A stretch of DNA of 64,000 nt from Yponomeuta sedellus (taxonomy: Eukaryota; Arthropoda; Insecta; Lepidoptera; Yponomeutidae): positions 2,214,591 through 2,278,590 of the forward strand of contig OW203736.1 of assembly GCA_934045075.1 (NCBI GenBank), written 5' to 3'. Shown piece after piece: positions 41,875 through 51,329 of the stretch. Position numbers and translations under genes: made by a program. The stretch's first letter is position 1. Each line of letters begins with the position of its first letter. The notes beneath the pieces were generated by a model. It was not told where the DNA came from. It searched no databases and saw nothing but the letters and a program-made list of their open reading frames with translations.

Positions 41875-42332
41875 AAAATCCTGTTTCTATTTCTATGCAA
41901 TATGTATATGCTTTAAAACAGATAGATAGCATGCAGTTGTATGCAACAACAAATTTATTTTTTGGTCCCGAAATACAAATTTTTGATATAAGTGAGTCAT
42001 ATTAACTTTTTCTAGGGGACGAGTTCTAAAACCACAAGGAAAAAACAAGTTACATACCAGATTTATTTTTCCTTACTAATTATCATTCATCGGTAAACTC
42101 AATCCTCTCAGAAAATTTGGAGAGATACAAAATAACTCTGGTTAACAAAAAATTAATGTTATACCTATGTTCGTTATCAACCCTAGTATGTCCCCACTGC
42201 TGGGGCACGGGTCTCTACCTGCATCGCAGGAAGGTTAGGCCATACTCCACCACGGGGGCCAAGTCCGGGTTGGTATACCTATGTAAATATACTTAAAATA
42301 TATAATTATGCTGCCAGGGAAGTCGCCCTGCC
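41875..42332. other. H4 intron with SINE-like insertion
   Basis: Intronic sequence of the accessory gene. 42,175-42,280 (CCCCACTGCTGGGGCACGGG ... CCACCACGGGGGCC) resembles a repeat I know from many lepidopteran genomes. The rest shows nothing. Confidence 0.5.
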
Positions 42333-43113
42333 TCAGATATAGTTATTAGCATATAAATCACGAAGATCATTTCCTAACCTAGCTGGTTCATTTAAGGCAA
42401 AGTCTTCTAAACCCACAATTGTAAGGGTGTCTTCGTCGATATAACCATCTCTAATCCTAATAAAGTTGTGTAAAATACAACACGCTTTGAAAATATCTTT
42501 GGCCAAGTTAAATCCCACATTCATTGGTTTGTGGAATATTCTAAGTTTATTTGTCATGATCCCAAACGTATATCATGTATATCATGCACCGTCCCAGGCA
42601 GTGGTTTAGCTTCCGGAATATGCATATTTTCATTTTCTAGATTTCTGAATAAAGCACATTCTTTAAATATGCTAGAATCAGATTTTTACCGCAAGATCCT
42701 ACATTTATACAAGTAAAACAATAAAAAGCGTCAGACATCGCCAGCAATACAATTGAGAAAAAAGATTTACGAGTATAATTATAAAACATTGATCCACACC
42801 CGTGGGGATTAATTATTCTAAATGTTTACCGTCAATAGCTGATATGCAATTTGGAAAGTTAGTTACTTGTTGAAACCTTGCCGCAATTTGTAACCATTTC
42901 TCTGTAGTAGGTTGCGGCAAACATTCATCCTGTAATTATTCCTATATTGCTGTGCAGACTTCTTTTATTATGCCGCTGATCGTAGAAACTCCCATTCTGT
43001 ATGTGTAATACAAGTCCGCATAATCGCTTCCGGTCGCCAAAAACCTGAAAATATACAATTTGTTTACTTATTGAGATGAGATTGTATAGGTTTTATCGTT
43101 GTTTCCCCCCATT

Positions 43114-43158
43114 ATAGCTATAGATTGGACACTTTTGAAGAGTACAATCTATAGCTAT
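43114..43158. repeat. Short perfect hairpin beside splice acceptor
   Basis: ATAGCTATAGATTG at 43,114-43,127 and CAATCTATAGCTAT at 43,145-43,158 are exact inverted copies separated by 17 nt. They lie just upstream of the H4 accessory exon. Confidence 0.7.
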
Positions 43159-43189
43159 GGAAGAAGCTGGTTTAAATTTAAGTTCAATC

Positions 43190-44837
43190 GGTGGGACACA
43201 CTTATTGTAGAAGCGCTCGGCAGTATACTGTATTTTGCTGCGGTAGATTTGTATTCCGGTTAAAATACGGATACATAAAATTTAAGACTTCGCAAAAAAA
43301 TACTCCTTCAGGCAGCGGAGCAAAGCTAAAGAAAACATTTGTGTTGGCAGCAAAAATGGTCTTCTTAAATAAAGTAATACAAAACTAAACAGACGAATCT
43401 TTATCCAGTCCACCATCTACCGATTCAACTTCTCAAAACATAGCTTCTGAACAAGACTTCGATCAAGAAACATTTCAAACCTCGCCGTCGTCGTCTCAGG
43501 CACCGATCACTCAAACAGTAACTCTGACTCCTGCATGTGTATCTCAGAACAACAATGCTCCATGGCTTTCACAAAATAAACTAAAAGAGGACAACCACAA
43601 CAGAATTGTGATTTCGAGAATCAAATGCTCGTCTTGTTGAATCAAAGTGTAACTGACATTGCCAGTGATGATTTGTCTTTTTTTCAGTCTTTAGGTCCGA
43701 TTATAAAGAAATTTACGGCATACCAAAAGCTTTTGTTTGGATCGGAGGTATTAAATTCTGCCATAAGTATTCAGTTGATGTCAAATTCTGGAGCATCTCC
43801 ATTAAGCGTGTCCAGCAACGATTCGACCCAAATGCAACCCGGATACCAATCTACGGCAGCTACTTACAGCTTGCAACCGAGCGCCTCTCCATTAAGCGTG
43901 TCCACTAGAGGTGAGCGTTGATTCAACTAACGGGTTTCAAAAGCGACTTTCATTCTGCCAACGAACTAACCGCTTTTTTATTAGGTACTAACAGGTTATA
44001 TAAGAACGTCTTTTGCTTGACAACGTTAAACGTAGCGCAATCGCACAAAGCGGCTTGTCGTTGACAAGCCGCTCCGCACATGCGCGGAAATAGTCGAACG
44101 AATGGCGGTTATCGCCGTGCATGCATGCGTGACCTTGATCCCACGACTTGCACTTTTAGTTTGCTGGAAAATATTATTTTGATAAACATGTTTTCAATAA
44201 TAAAATAATATTTTCCAGCCAGACTATGACTGTCTGGCTGGAAAATATTATTTAATTGATAAATTGATATACCTGATAAAGATTCCCTGATAAAGAATGA
44301 AGGGAAGTAGATTTCATTCACATAAATTACCAATTTAATAAATCTTTCATAGGAATACAAAACATGACTAGTTTAACACAGACAACGGGGATAACAGTTG
44401 GCTTATACAACACGTTCTCGTCCGTCGTCGATCCAACGCGATACAACGTTTTGCAGCAAGCAAAGTCGTTGACGCTCGTTGATGTAAAACCAGTTGACAA
44501 AATAGCTGCTATTCAAACTGGTTTTGATTTTTAAAAAAGCAGTTTTGCCAACGACTGACCTCTAGTAGATCAAATGCAACCCGGATACCAATCTACGGCA
44601 GCTACTTACAGCTTGCAACCGAGCGCCTCTCTATTAAGCGTGTCCACCAACGATTCGACCCAAATGCAACCCGGATACCAATCTACGGCAGCTACTTACA
44701 GCTTGCAACCGAGCGCCTCTCCATTAAGCGTGTCCACCAACGATTCGACCCAAATGCAACCCGGATACCAATCTACGGCAGCTACTTACAGTGGCGAGTC
44801 TTCATTCAGCGTGCCCGAAAATGATTCCCAATCATAA
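43190..44837 (+). pseudogene. H4 accessory protein terminal exons with 30-residue tandem repeats
   Basis: Frames from about 43,250 read KFKTSQKNTPSGSGAKLKKT (the linker after MADF), and from 43,625 MLVLLNQSVTDIASDDLSFF and GPIIKKFTAYQKLLFGSEVL, the BESS-like region. A repeat of 90 bp follows, encoding QMQPGYQSTAATYSLQPSAS and then PLSVSTNDST, in just over one copy before 43,907 and about three copies at 44,571-44,790; the gene ends at 44,837. A roughly 665-bp insertion splits the repeat array. Frameshifts near 43,260-43,620 indicate decay. The function of the repeats is unknown. Confidence 0.65.
43907..44571. mobile_element. MITE-like insertion with hairpin in H4 accessory exon
   Basis: The insert begins CTAGAGGTGAGCGTTG and ends CAACGACTGACCTCTAG, imperfect inverted termini, and splits the tandem repeats of the accessory gene. 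Inside, TGGAAAATATTATTTT at about 44,164 and its inverted copy ending at about 44,218 form a hairpin, with a third copy CTGGCTGGAAAATATTATTT at about 44,233. The superfamily is not clear; CTAG at both edges could be a short target duplication or part of the termini. Confidence 0.55.
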
Positions 44838-45290
44838 TAAACCAATCCTAAAATATTATCAATAAAAGTAATTAAAATTATTTCTTTAATTTTAATTTAC
44901 TTACTGTATTGTTTGTGCCAAGTAAATGTTCTTTCTTTTTTTTCTAAAATAAATACTTAAAACGCATAATGTAACAATTGAACAAAATATAATTACCTCA
45001 AAGTAAGCGCCAGTCTTTCAATCGGAGGTATAGCAGCGCGATAAATGTCTTGATGTTTTATTCTATTCTCCATCCTTGATAGTAATTCATCAAAACTACT
45101 AATCGACATACGAAAATAATTAAAAAATTTGCTCGAATCGTCCCTGAGTTTATGATTTAAACTGACAAATGCACTTTCGAAACATCTTGGCTTCGAGGAT
45201 GGGATGTACCCATAGTCTTTTTGTCTGTCGTCGTCGTCTTTTAGAAATTAAATATACTCTCATATTTTTTATAACGTTTGCATTCATATT

Positions 45291-45699
45291 TTTAAGCGAC
45301 TGTCTCCCGCTAGCAACCGTATCGTACTGAATGAACCCACGTTTCAGAGCGCTGCAGGCGTGATCCGAACGGGCTTTCCGCGCACGGACTGCCCGTACGG
45401 GTCTCCCGGACAGCTGTGAACCCAGCCTTAGGCACAATTATTAAGGACATAGCAAGCAATCTCGATCACGACGACGCACGTACGGGTATTTGGATAATCT
45501 ACGCGGCCAGAAGTAAAATATGAAATGTAAAGAAAATGCTTTTGCACCGACTACCTGTGGCAGGGGACACCTCAACGAACAATAGGCCGGCTGACCGGCA
45601 CTTCCCCGTTGGGCCCTACAAAAAAAAACCAGTCGGAACTCGATCATTGATCCTTGCGTACGTGTCTGTTCTCGGCAACTTTGTGAAAGCGTTTATTTT
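45291..45699. other. H4 right end and start of LINE region
   Basis: 45,291-45,440 is GC-rich terminal sequence of H4 (CGTACGGGTCTCCCGGACAG near 45,394). 45,440-45,699 shows no gene and may be LINE 5' untranslated sequence. Confidence 0.3.
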
Positions 45700-46305
45700 G
45701 TGAGTGGAACATTAATATTCTGTGTTTACCTGGTAATACAACTCCAAGAAGTTATTGAGCAATTGCGCTCAGATCTGAATGATAGGGAGCAAGCGGCGCT
45801 ACTGAACGACGTGGAGGTAACGGGGGTGCCAGAGTTTGAAGGAGAATCCTGTGGCCACATTGTGTCCATAATAGCCACCAAGCTGGGCGTCGAGCTGGAG
45901 CTGCGGGACGTGGTGAACGCATCCCGCGCCGGCCCGCGCCGTACTGCGCCTCTCCAAGGTGAAGCGGTGCCCCGCCCCCGGCCAATCGTCGTCAGTCTGT
46001 CTCGCCGCGTCCTTCGCGATGAACTCATCAAGAGCGCGAGGGTTCGTCGGGGAGCGGTGACCTCGCCAGATCTTGGCCTCCCGCCGCACGAGCCGCGACG
46101 AGTTTATGTTAATGAGAGGCTAACTAAAACTAATAGAAGACTTTTTGGTTTGGCTCGTGACGCAGGTCGGGCCCTTAAGTGGCGTTTTGTCTGGTCCAGG
46201 GAAGGCCGCGTAAGTGTGCGGCGAGATGACTCATCCCCGGCCCACCGCATACGCTCTGAGTTGGACCTTAGCCGGGTTTTTGGCTCGCTGCCTGTTCGCT
46301 CTTAA
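45700..46305 (+). pseudogene. LINE ORF1 protein, N-terminally truncated
   Basis: An open frame of about 200 codons with a coiled-coil start (LQEVIEQLRSDLNDREQ), an RNA-binding-like core (VEVTGVPEFEGESCGHIVSI, RPRPIVVSLSRRVLRDELIK) and a C-terminal block VYVNERLTKTNRRLFGLAR then WRFVWSREGRVSVRRDD. This layout matches ORF1 of insect CR1-like LINEs and the related FP-type C-terminal domain. No ATG is present at the left end of the frame. The protein would bind element RNA. Confidence 0.65.
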
Positions 46306-46706
46306 ATGTTTAGTGCTTAACGTCTTATTACTTTATATGCCTGATTTGTTAAATGTCTCGTTAGCGTGTCTCTATAACTGTGTTTCTCTCTGTAATTTGT
46401 TATTTCATCGAATTGCCATCTGTGTATTGCAACGTAGGCGTGTGGCAGGTGTAAATGGGCTAATAATTACAACGAATAACCTTCGTGCTTGTAAAATAGG
46501 AGGAAAGCTGAGTGAAAGTCAAATATATACGTATATTTATTCTGCAATTATTTTATTTTTATTTTCTGATTATTTTATTTACGTTCCGGATTTTGTCATA
46601 TTTTATTTCTATTGCATCTATCTAGGTTATCATAAACAGTGCACTGATCGACTTATAATAATTGTCGTTCTATTGGTATTGCGGTACATTCTGGCCAGTC
46701 CGATTT

Positions 46707-49559
46707 ATGGCCATGTGTAAGAACAAACAATTTAAATTAGGTCTTTTTAACGCGGGCTCACTTGGTACCAACCATGACGAGTTTCTGGTGGCTGTGGAGC
46801 AAGAACTGCCTGACATACTAGCAATTAATGAAACTTGGTTGCGAGCCAATGAGGAGGCGCGCGCGCCGTCCGTCGCTGGCTACCGCCTGCGTCATGTACC
46901 AAGGCCGCGTGAAGTCCGCTCGCGGGGCGGCGGTGTGGGCTTTTATATTAAATTAGGCCTTACTGCTTGTATCTGCCCTCACCCTCCAGCTCCAGCTTTC
47001 GTCGAGCAAATGTGGGTCCGCGTCAACATTAATGCCCGTAGACTGATTGTAGGTACCGCGTATCGACCCCCCTGGGTAAACGTTGATGTCTTTCTAGATG
47101 CAATCACAGAATCTGTCTCTTCTTTTACACACTATGACCATATTGTTTTAATGGGCGATCTGAACATTAATCTTCTTGTGAATGACTCAAATTCAAGAAG
47201 ACTTGTTGACTTTTTGGAATCCCTCAGTTTAAAAAACCACGTTACGGAACCGACACATTTTACATCACACAGCCAGTCGCTTATTGACGTCATTTGTACT
47301 GATGCGCCAGTGAAAAATGTTTCAGTTCAAAATATTGCTGAGCTTGGCGGTCATGCTATGATTATGGTAAATTTAGTTTTAAAAAAACAAATTTCTTCCC
47401 CGAAAAAAATTACGTTCAGGCCTCTAGCGTCCATTAATAGGGAGATGTTTGAAGTTGACTTATCACGAATAGACTGGAATAACGTGACAAATTGCGCGAA
47501 TGTAAAGACGGCGGTTTATTTTTTAAATGCCTCGCTGGTAGGACTTTTTGACAGCCATGCCCCTGAAAAGTCGATTGTTGTCAGAAAACACAGTAAGCCT
47601 TGGCTTACCCAGAATGTACGTCACATGATGTATCTTAGAAATAGTGCACACTGCAGGTTCTTAAGTACAAAATCGGACTTACATCGATCTGAATATAAGG
47701 CACTAAAACATTTGGTTAATGTAAGTATGTTCTTTGAAAAAAAGGCCTATTATGAACATAACATCAATAAAAACAGAAAAAATGGTAAAATGCTGTGGCG
47801 CAATTTAAAGCGGTCTGTTTTGTCTATCCCGACAAAATCTTATATACCGGAGTATTTGCTATATCCTGACGAGATAAATGACCATTTTATGAATCTACCT
47901 ATTAATTCTCGTGTAAATATTTCACACTTGACATTTTTTGAATTTAACCGGTACAATGACAATATTAATTTCAATTTACATACAGTAGGCAGCAACACCA
48001 TTTTAAAAATTATTTTAGATCTGACATCCAACGCGAAAGGGGTTGACAGTATAAACAGGGATATGATACTCCTTACTATTCCTGATACTCTAAATGCGAT
48101 AACGCATATCGTCAACCAATCGATCCTGTCCTGTACATTCCCGGATCAGTGGAAGGTTGCCACCGTTACTCCACTACCTAAGAACAGTAATCCTACTAGT
48201 TTTAACGACTTGAGGCCTATCAGTATTCTGCCGTACCTTTCGAAGATATTGGAAAAGGTCGTTTACAACCAAGTCATTAAATACTGTGAAGCTAATCATA
48301 TTATACCCTCACATCAATCGGGCTTTCGAAAATTCCATAGCACTTCCACTGCTCTCCTCGATGTTGTGGACAATATCTTGGGAGCTCAGGACGAGGGTAG
48401 GGGCTCCTTTCTCGGGTTACTGGACTTTTCCAAGGCCTTTGACTCAATAAACTTTGACTTGCTCCTTTCCAAACTTTCCTATTATGGTTTTGAGAGCAAA
48501 ACTATAAAGTGGTTCGAGAGCTACTTATATGGCCGACTTCAGCAAGTGGTGGTACAGAAGGCAGATGGGTCTTACCTTAGGTCTAGATTTCGCGATGTGA
48601 GGCGAGGAGTTCCTCAGGGTTCGATCCTTGGACCTCTCCTTTATACCATATTTTCAGCCGATATTGTCAAGTGTATTAAACACTGTAATCACCACTTGTA
48701 TGCGGATGATTTACAAATTTACATCTCTTGTGATGCTGACAATGTTGCTGCTGCTACGGTTCAATTAAATGAAGACCTAGATGCTATCCATAAATGGTGT
48801 GTAAATAATTGTCTACTGCTAAATCAAAGTAAATCCAAAATAATGGGTATGGGTTCTAAAGAACAAAAAGAGTTAATCATGGCATCAGACCCCTTGATCT
48901 GTGTAAATGGCAAGCGTCTCGAATTTGTCGATGAGGCCCGAAACTTGGGTGTAGTGATGGACAGTAACTTACGCTTTGAAAAACACGTAGTTGAACTAGC
49001 GCGTAACTGCTTCTTCCGACTTAAATTGCTTTACCAACTGCAGAGATTTCTGAGCGTAAACATTAGGGTTCTTCTCTGCGATTCTCTAGTACTCTCTAAA
49101 CTAGCGTATGCCTTTACCGTATACGGTCCTTGTATTTACGGTAAAACACAGAAATTGCTTCAACGAGTCCAGAACGCTTGTGCCTGTTATTGCTTTGGCA
49201 TTCCCGCTCGGACGCATGTTACGCCATACATTAATAATGCCAATCTCTTAAAGATGGATAATAGGCTAAAACTTTTTATGGCAACTTTACTTTTCGGTGT
49301 AGTCACATTGAAAAAACCAGTGTACTTGTTTGAAAAACTCATTTGGAGGAGAGCTATGGGAGGCGCCACTAGGATCACATCCAACCCACTTCGTGTGCCA
49401 CATCACCGAACTGCCGCTTTCCGCGGCAGCTTCCGGTTTCAGGCAACGAAGTGCTGGAACGACATACCTCCTCCTCTCCGCCAAATAAAATCTAGGGCTA
49501 CCTTTAGGTTACAACTTAGAAAGCTTCTGCTGGACCGGCAGAAATTGCTTTTGGTGTAA
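46707..49559 (+). CDS. LINE ORF2: endonuclease and reverse transcriptase, intact
   Basis: ATG 46,707 (MAMCKNKQFKLGLFNAGSL) begins a 950-codon ORF without interruption. The APE-type endonuclease shows ILAINETWL, GGGVGFYIK, GTAYRPP, LMGDLNIN and the SLIDVICT and GGHAMI blocks. The reverse transcriptase shows DLRPISILPYLSKILEKVV, HQSGFRKFHST, LLDFSKAFDSINFDLLLSKL, RRGVPQGSILGPLLY and HLYADDLQIY (catalytic Asp pair). The C-terminal extension RMDNRLKLF-like to LLLDRQK is typical of CR1/Jockey. Target-primed reverse transcription is the known mechanism of this class. Confidence 0.92.
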   Translation: MAMCKNKQFKLGLFNAGSLGTNHDEFLVAVEQELPDILAINETWLRANEEARAPSVAGYRLRHVPRPREVRSRGGGVGFYIKLGLTACICPHPPAPAFVEQMWVRVNINARRLIVGTAYRPPWVNVDVFLDAITESVSSFTHYDHIVLMGDLNINLLVNDSNSRRLVDFLESLSLKNHVTEPTHFTSHSQSLIDVICTDAPVKNVSVQNIAELGGHAMIMVNLVLKKQISSPKKITFRPLASINREMFEVDLSRIDWNNVTNCANVKTAVYFLNASLVGLFDSHAPEKSIVVRKHSKPWLTQNVRHMMYLRNSAHCRFLSTKSDLHRSEYKALKHLVNVSMFFEKKAYYEHNINKNRKNGKMLWRNLKRSVLSIPTKSYIPEYLLYPDEINDHFMNLPINSRVNISHLTFFEFNRYNDNINFNLHTVGSNTILKIILDLTSNAKGVDSINRDMILLTIPDTLNAITHIVNQSILSCTFPDQWKVATVTPLPKNSNPTSFNDLRPISILPYLSKILEKVVYNQVIKYCEANHIIPSHQSGFRKFHSTSTALLDVVDNILGAQDEGRGSFLGLLDFSKAFDSINFDLLLSKLSYYGFESKTIKWFESYLYGRLQQVVVQKADGSYLRSRFRDVRRGVPQGSILGPLLYTIFSADIVKCIKHCNHHLYADDLQIYISCDADNVAAATVQLNEDLDAIHKWCVNNCLLLNQSKSKIMGMGSKEQKELIMASDPLICVNGKRLEFVDEARNLGVVMDSNLRFEKHVVELARNCFFRLKLLYQLQRFLSVNIRVLLCDSLVLSKLAYAFTVYGPCIYGKTQKLLQRVQNACACYCFGIPARTHVTPYINNANLLKMDNRLKLFMATLLFGVVTLKKPVYLFEKLIWRRAMGGATRITSNPLRVPHHRTAAFRGSFRFQATKCWNDIPPPLRQIKSRATFRLQLRKLLLDRQKLLLV

Positions 49560-50189
49560 CTAAATCTTATATTATTTTATCATTCCTTACTTTAATTTTT
49601 GGTGGATTTTTGATTCTATGGACATGTCTATTTATTATTACTATTATATTATAATTATGAATTTTTAACATGGCCACTAATACTAATAATTTTAATTTTC
49701 GCTATATGACATCACATCACATAATTAATTTATTTCACGACATTTGCGTAATTACTCGTTATTATTTTATTTTCATTAATTTACAACTTGCGGCTTCGTG
49801 TACGTGAAGTTCAGGATTGTTAAATATTATTTACGCACAGCTATTCAAGTAACGCATTATATACAATTTACACTTTATATAATTATCTAAGTTAATATTA
49901 CCTATACCTCAGTTTGGCTCTTTTTTCCTCTACGAGTTGAGCACGCCGTCTTCTCTGGGTACCGGCATAATACCAGCGCTGGAGTATTTCCAGCACATGC
50001 TGAGCCGGAGCCCATTTGCATCTGCCACACCCACGTAACTAATTGACTGTATTTCTGGCACTTGCCATACCTGGTATGGCAAAAATGGATGTTCTTGTTT
50101 TCTGTGTCTGTTTTGTTGCTTTCATCTTTTTATTTTATTCTTTGTGTTATGTACGTGTTATGTGTGTGTGAAAATGCAAATAAATGGTT
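49560..50189 (+). other. LINE 3' untranslated region
   Basis: No gene. AT-rich first half; the second half holds short inverted repeats such as CCAGCGCTGG at about 49,972 and CCATACCTGGTATGG at about 50,065, which can fold as stem-loops near the 3' end, a feature many LINE reverse transcriptases recognise. Confidence 0.6.
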
Positions 50190-50214
50190 TATCTATCTAT
50201 CTATCTATCTATCT
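50190..50214 (+). repeat. (ATCT)n tail of the LINE
   Basis: Six ATCT units after AAATAAATGGTTT, ending next to the ATG of the following gene remnant. Confidence 0.85.
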
Positions 50215-50216
50215 AA

Positions 50217-51254
50217 ATGGATCCAGAAAGTACAGGTATGTGACAGTACAAATAAAATATACTACAGTAAAAAGTTGTTGATTTAGTAGTAATGAAATGT
50301 TAGAGAGATGACGTCCAAAATAAAGTATTTTTTAATATAAAATTTGTGTTCAAAGATAGTTTTGTCATATTATCCGAGTGGATCCGACAACTTTGATTTT
50401 TTTTTATAAAATCTTAAAAGCCTTAGTGAACTAATGCTGAAAAAAAATGCCGCGGAATAGCGCAGATGCCCAAATGGTAGCATTTCATATGTAATAGAAG
50501 AAAAAAATTAAATTTGTAAAATTAGTACTATTTGCAATTAAAGTTATATTTACTGGTTTCAGGTACAGATGTTCAGATCAAGGATGAAGATTATGACTCG
50601 TAAATCCTTAATCGATATTATGAAAAATGAGAATTTACGTACTTTGGAAAAAAACTATGTTTTTTACAAGACCATCTTCTTTCGCGTGAAGACCTTGCGG
50701 AAGATCGATTAGGTAAATTGAAGACGAATTTTGCTCATTTCAAGTGAGAAATGAAAAAACGATGGGCTAAAGCACACAAAAAAGACAAATTATTTTTAAA
50801 AAACAATCGTCTTTGGCTCGAAGGTACATTTGAAATACCAGTCACATCACCAAATCGTCCAGGTCGCCCTCGTAAATCTTTTGGTGAATCCAGCGAAAGA
50901 AGCAAAAGAAGGAAAACCGAAGTGCTACGTTCTAGTGTAGATCAGGGTATCATACTTCAGGCAGCACAAGTCGAATTGGGCAAATTGAGAAAGCGTGATG
51001 CTTCACACATTCTCAAGGATATCACAACTTCTCCTAAACGTGCTACGAAGTAAAAAAAAGCCTACAATAGCTCAAAATGCCACAAAAGTTCACGTCTGAC
51101 ACCTATGGAAGCATTGAAAATGTTCATAGATGCTGACCTGACACGAGGGCAGTATAAGATAATAAAAAAAGCTAACCCAAAGCTTTTCCCGTGTTACAGC
51201 TTAGTTCAAGAAGAAAAAAAGAGTGCTATACGCCGCCAGAAACTTGCACGATAA
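50217..51254 (+). pseudogene. Uncharacterised GRPRKSF-SKRRKTE family protein remnant
   Basis: A short start exon MDPEST at 50,217 with a GTATGTG donor joins an exon from about 50,563 (acceptor TTTCAG) reading GTDVQIKDEDYDS and then a stop. Further on, 50,751-51,053 is open and contains LWLEGTFEIPVTSPNRPGRP, RKSFGESSERSKRRKTEVLR and DASHILKDITTSPKR; after another stop ALKMFIDADLTRGQYKIIKK and PKLFPCYSLVQEEKKSA follow to about 51,230. I know these blocks from repetitive uncharacterised insect and cnidarian proteins that precede a transposase-like domain. The downstream part is lost. No function can be given. Confidence 0.5.
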
Positions 51255-51329
51255 CGATTACCTGTGCCGAAATCCAGCTGCAACCATTAGGCCGGGCGCG
51301 CACTAGGCAGCGCACTAGGAAATTGAAAG

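Larger units (their letters stand above)
42333..45290 (-). pseudogene. H4 Harbinger transposase, two exons, decayed
   Basis: The N-terminal exon, about 45,290-45,000, reads KRLWVHPILEAKMF, KFFNYFRMSISSFDELLSRM and PPIERLALTL. The catalytic exon starts after an acceptor at about 43,046 with FLATGSDYADLYYTYRMGVS, then FPNCISAIDGKHL (first Asp), FFSIVLLAMSDAF, SDSSIFKECALFRNLENEN and EAKPLPGT, then jumps to MTNKLRIFHKPMNVG and ACCILHNFIRIRDG. The segment with the second Asp (GDEAF) and the NYRLSRARR block is deleted near 42,565, and several frameshifts are present. The 1.95-kb intron holds the last accessory exon on the plus strand. Confidence 0.75.
45700..50216 (+). mobile_element. CR1-like LINE (non-LTR retrotransposon), near complete
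   Basis: ORF1 (to 46,305), ORF2 (46,707-49,559), about 630 bp of 3' untranslated sequence and a tandem ATCT tail at 50,190-50,214 are all in one orientation. The left edge is not defined by a TSD; ORF1 has no good ATG at its start, so the copy is probably slightly 5'-truncated. It may supply the machinery for SINE and viral cDNA insertions, but that is inference. Confidence 0.8.

Noticed and set aside
46214..46720. ORF between LINE ORF1 and ORF2
   Set aside because: Hydrophobic translation of the AT-rich inter-ORF spacer overlapping ORF1 in another frame.
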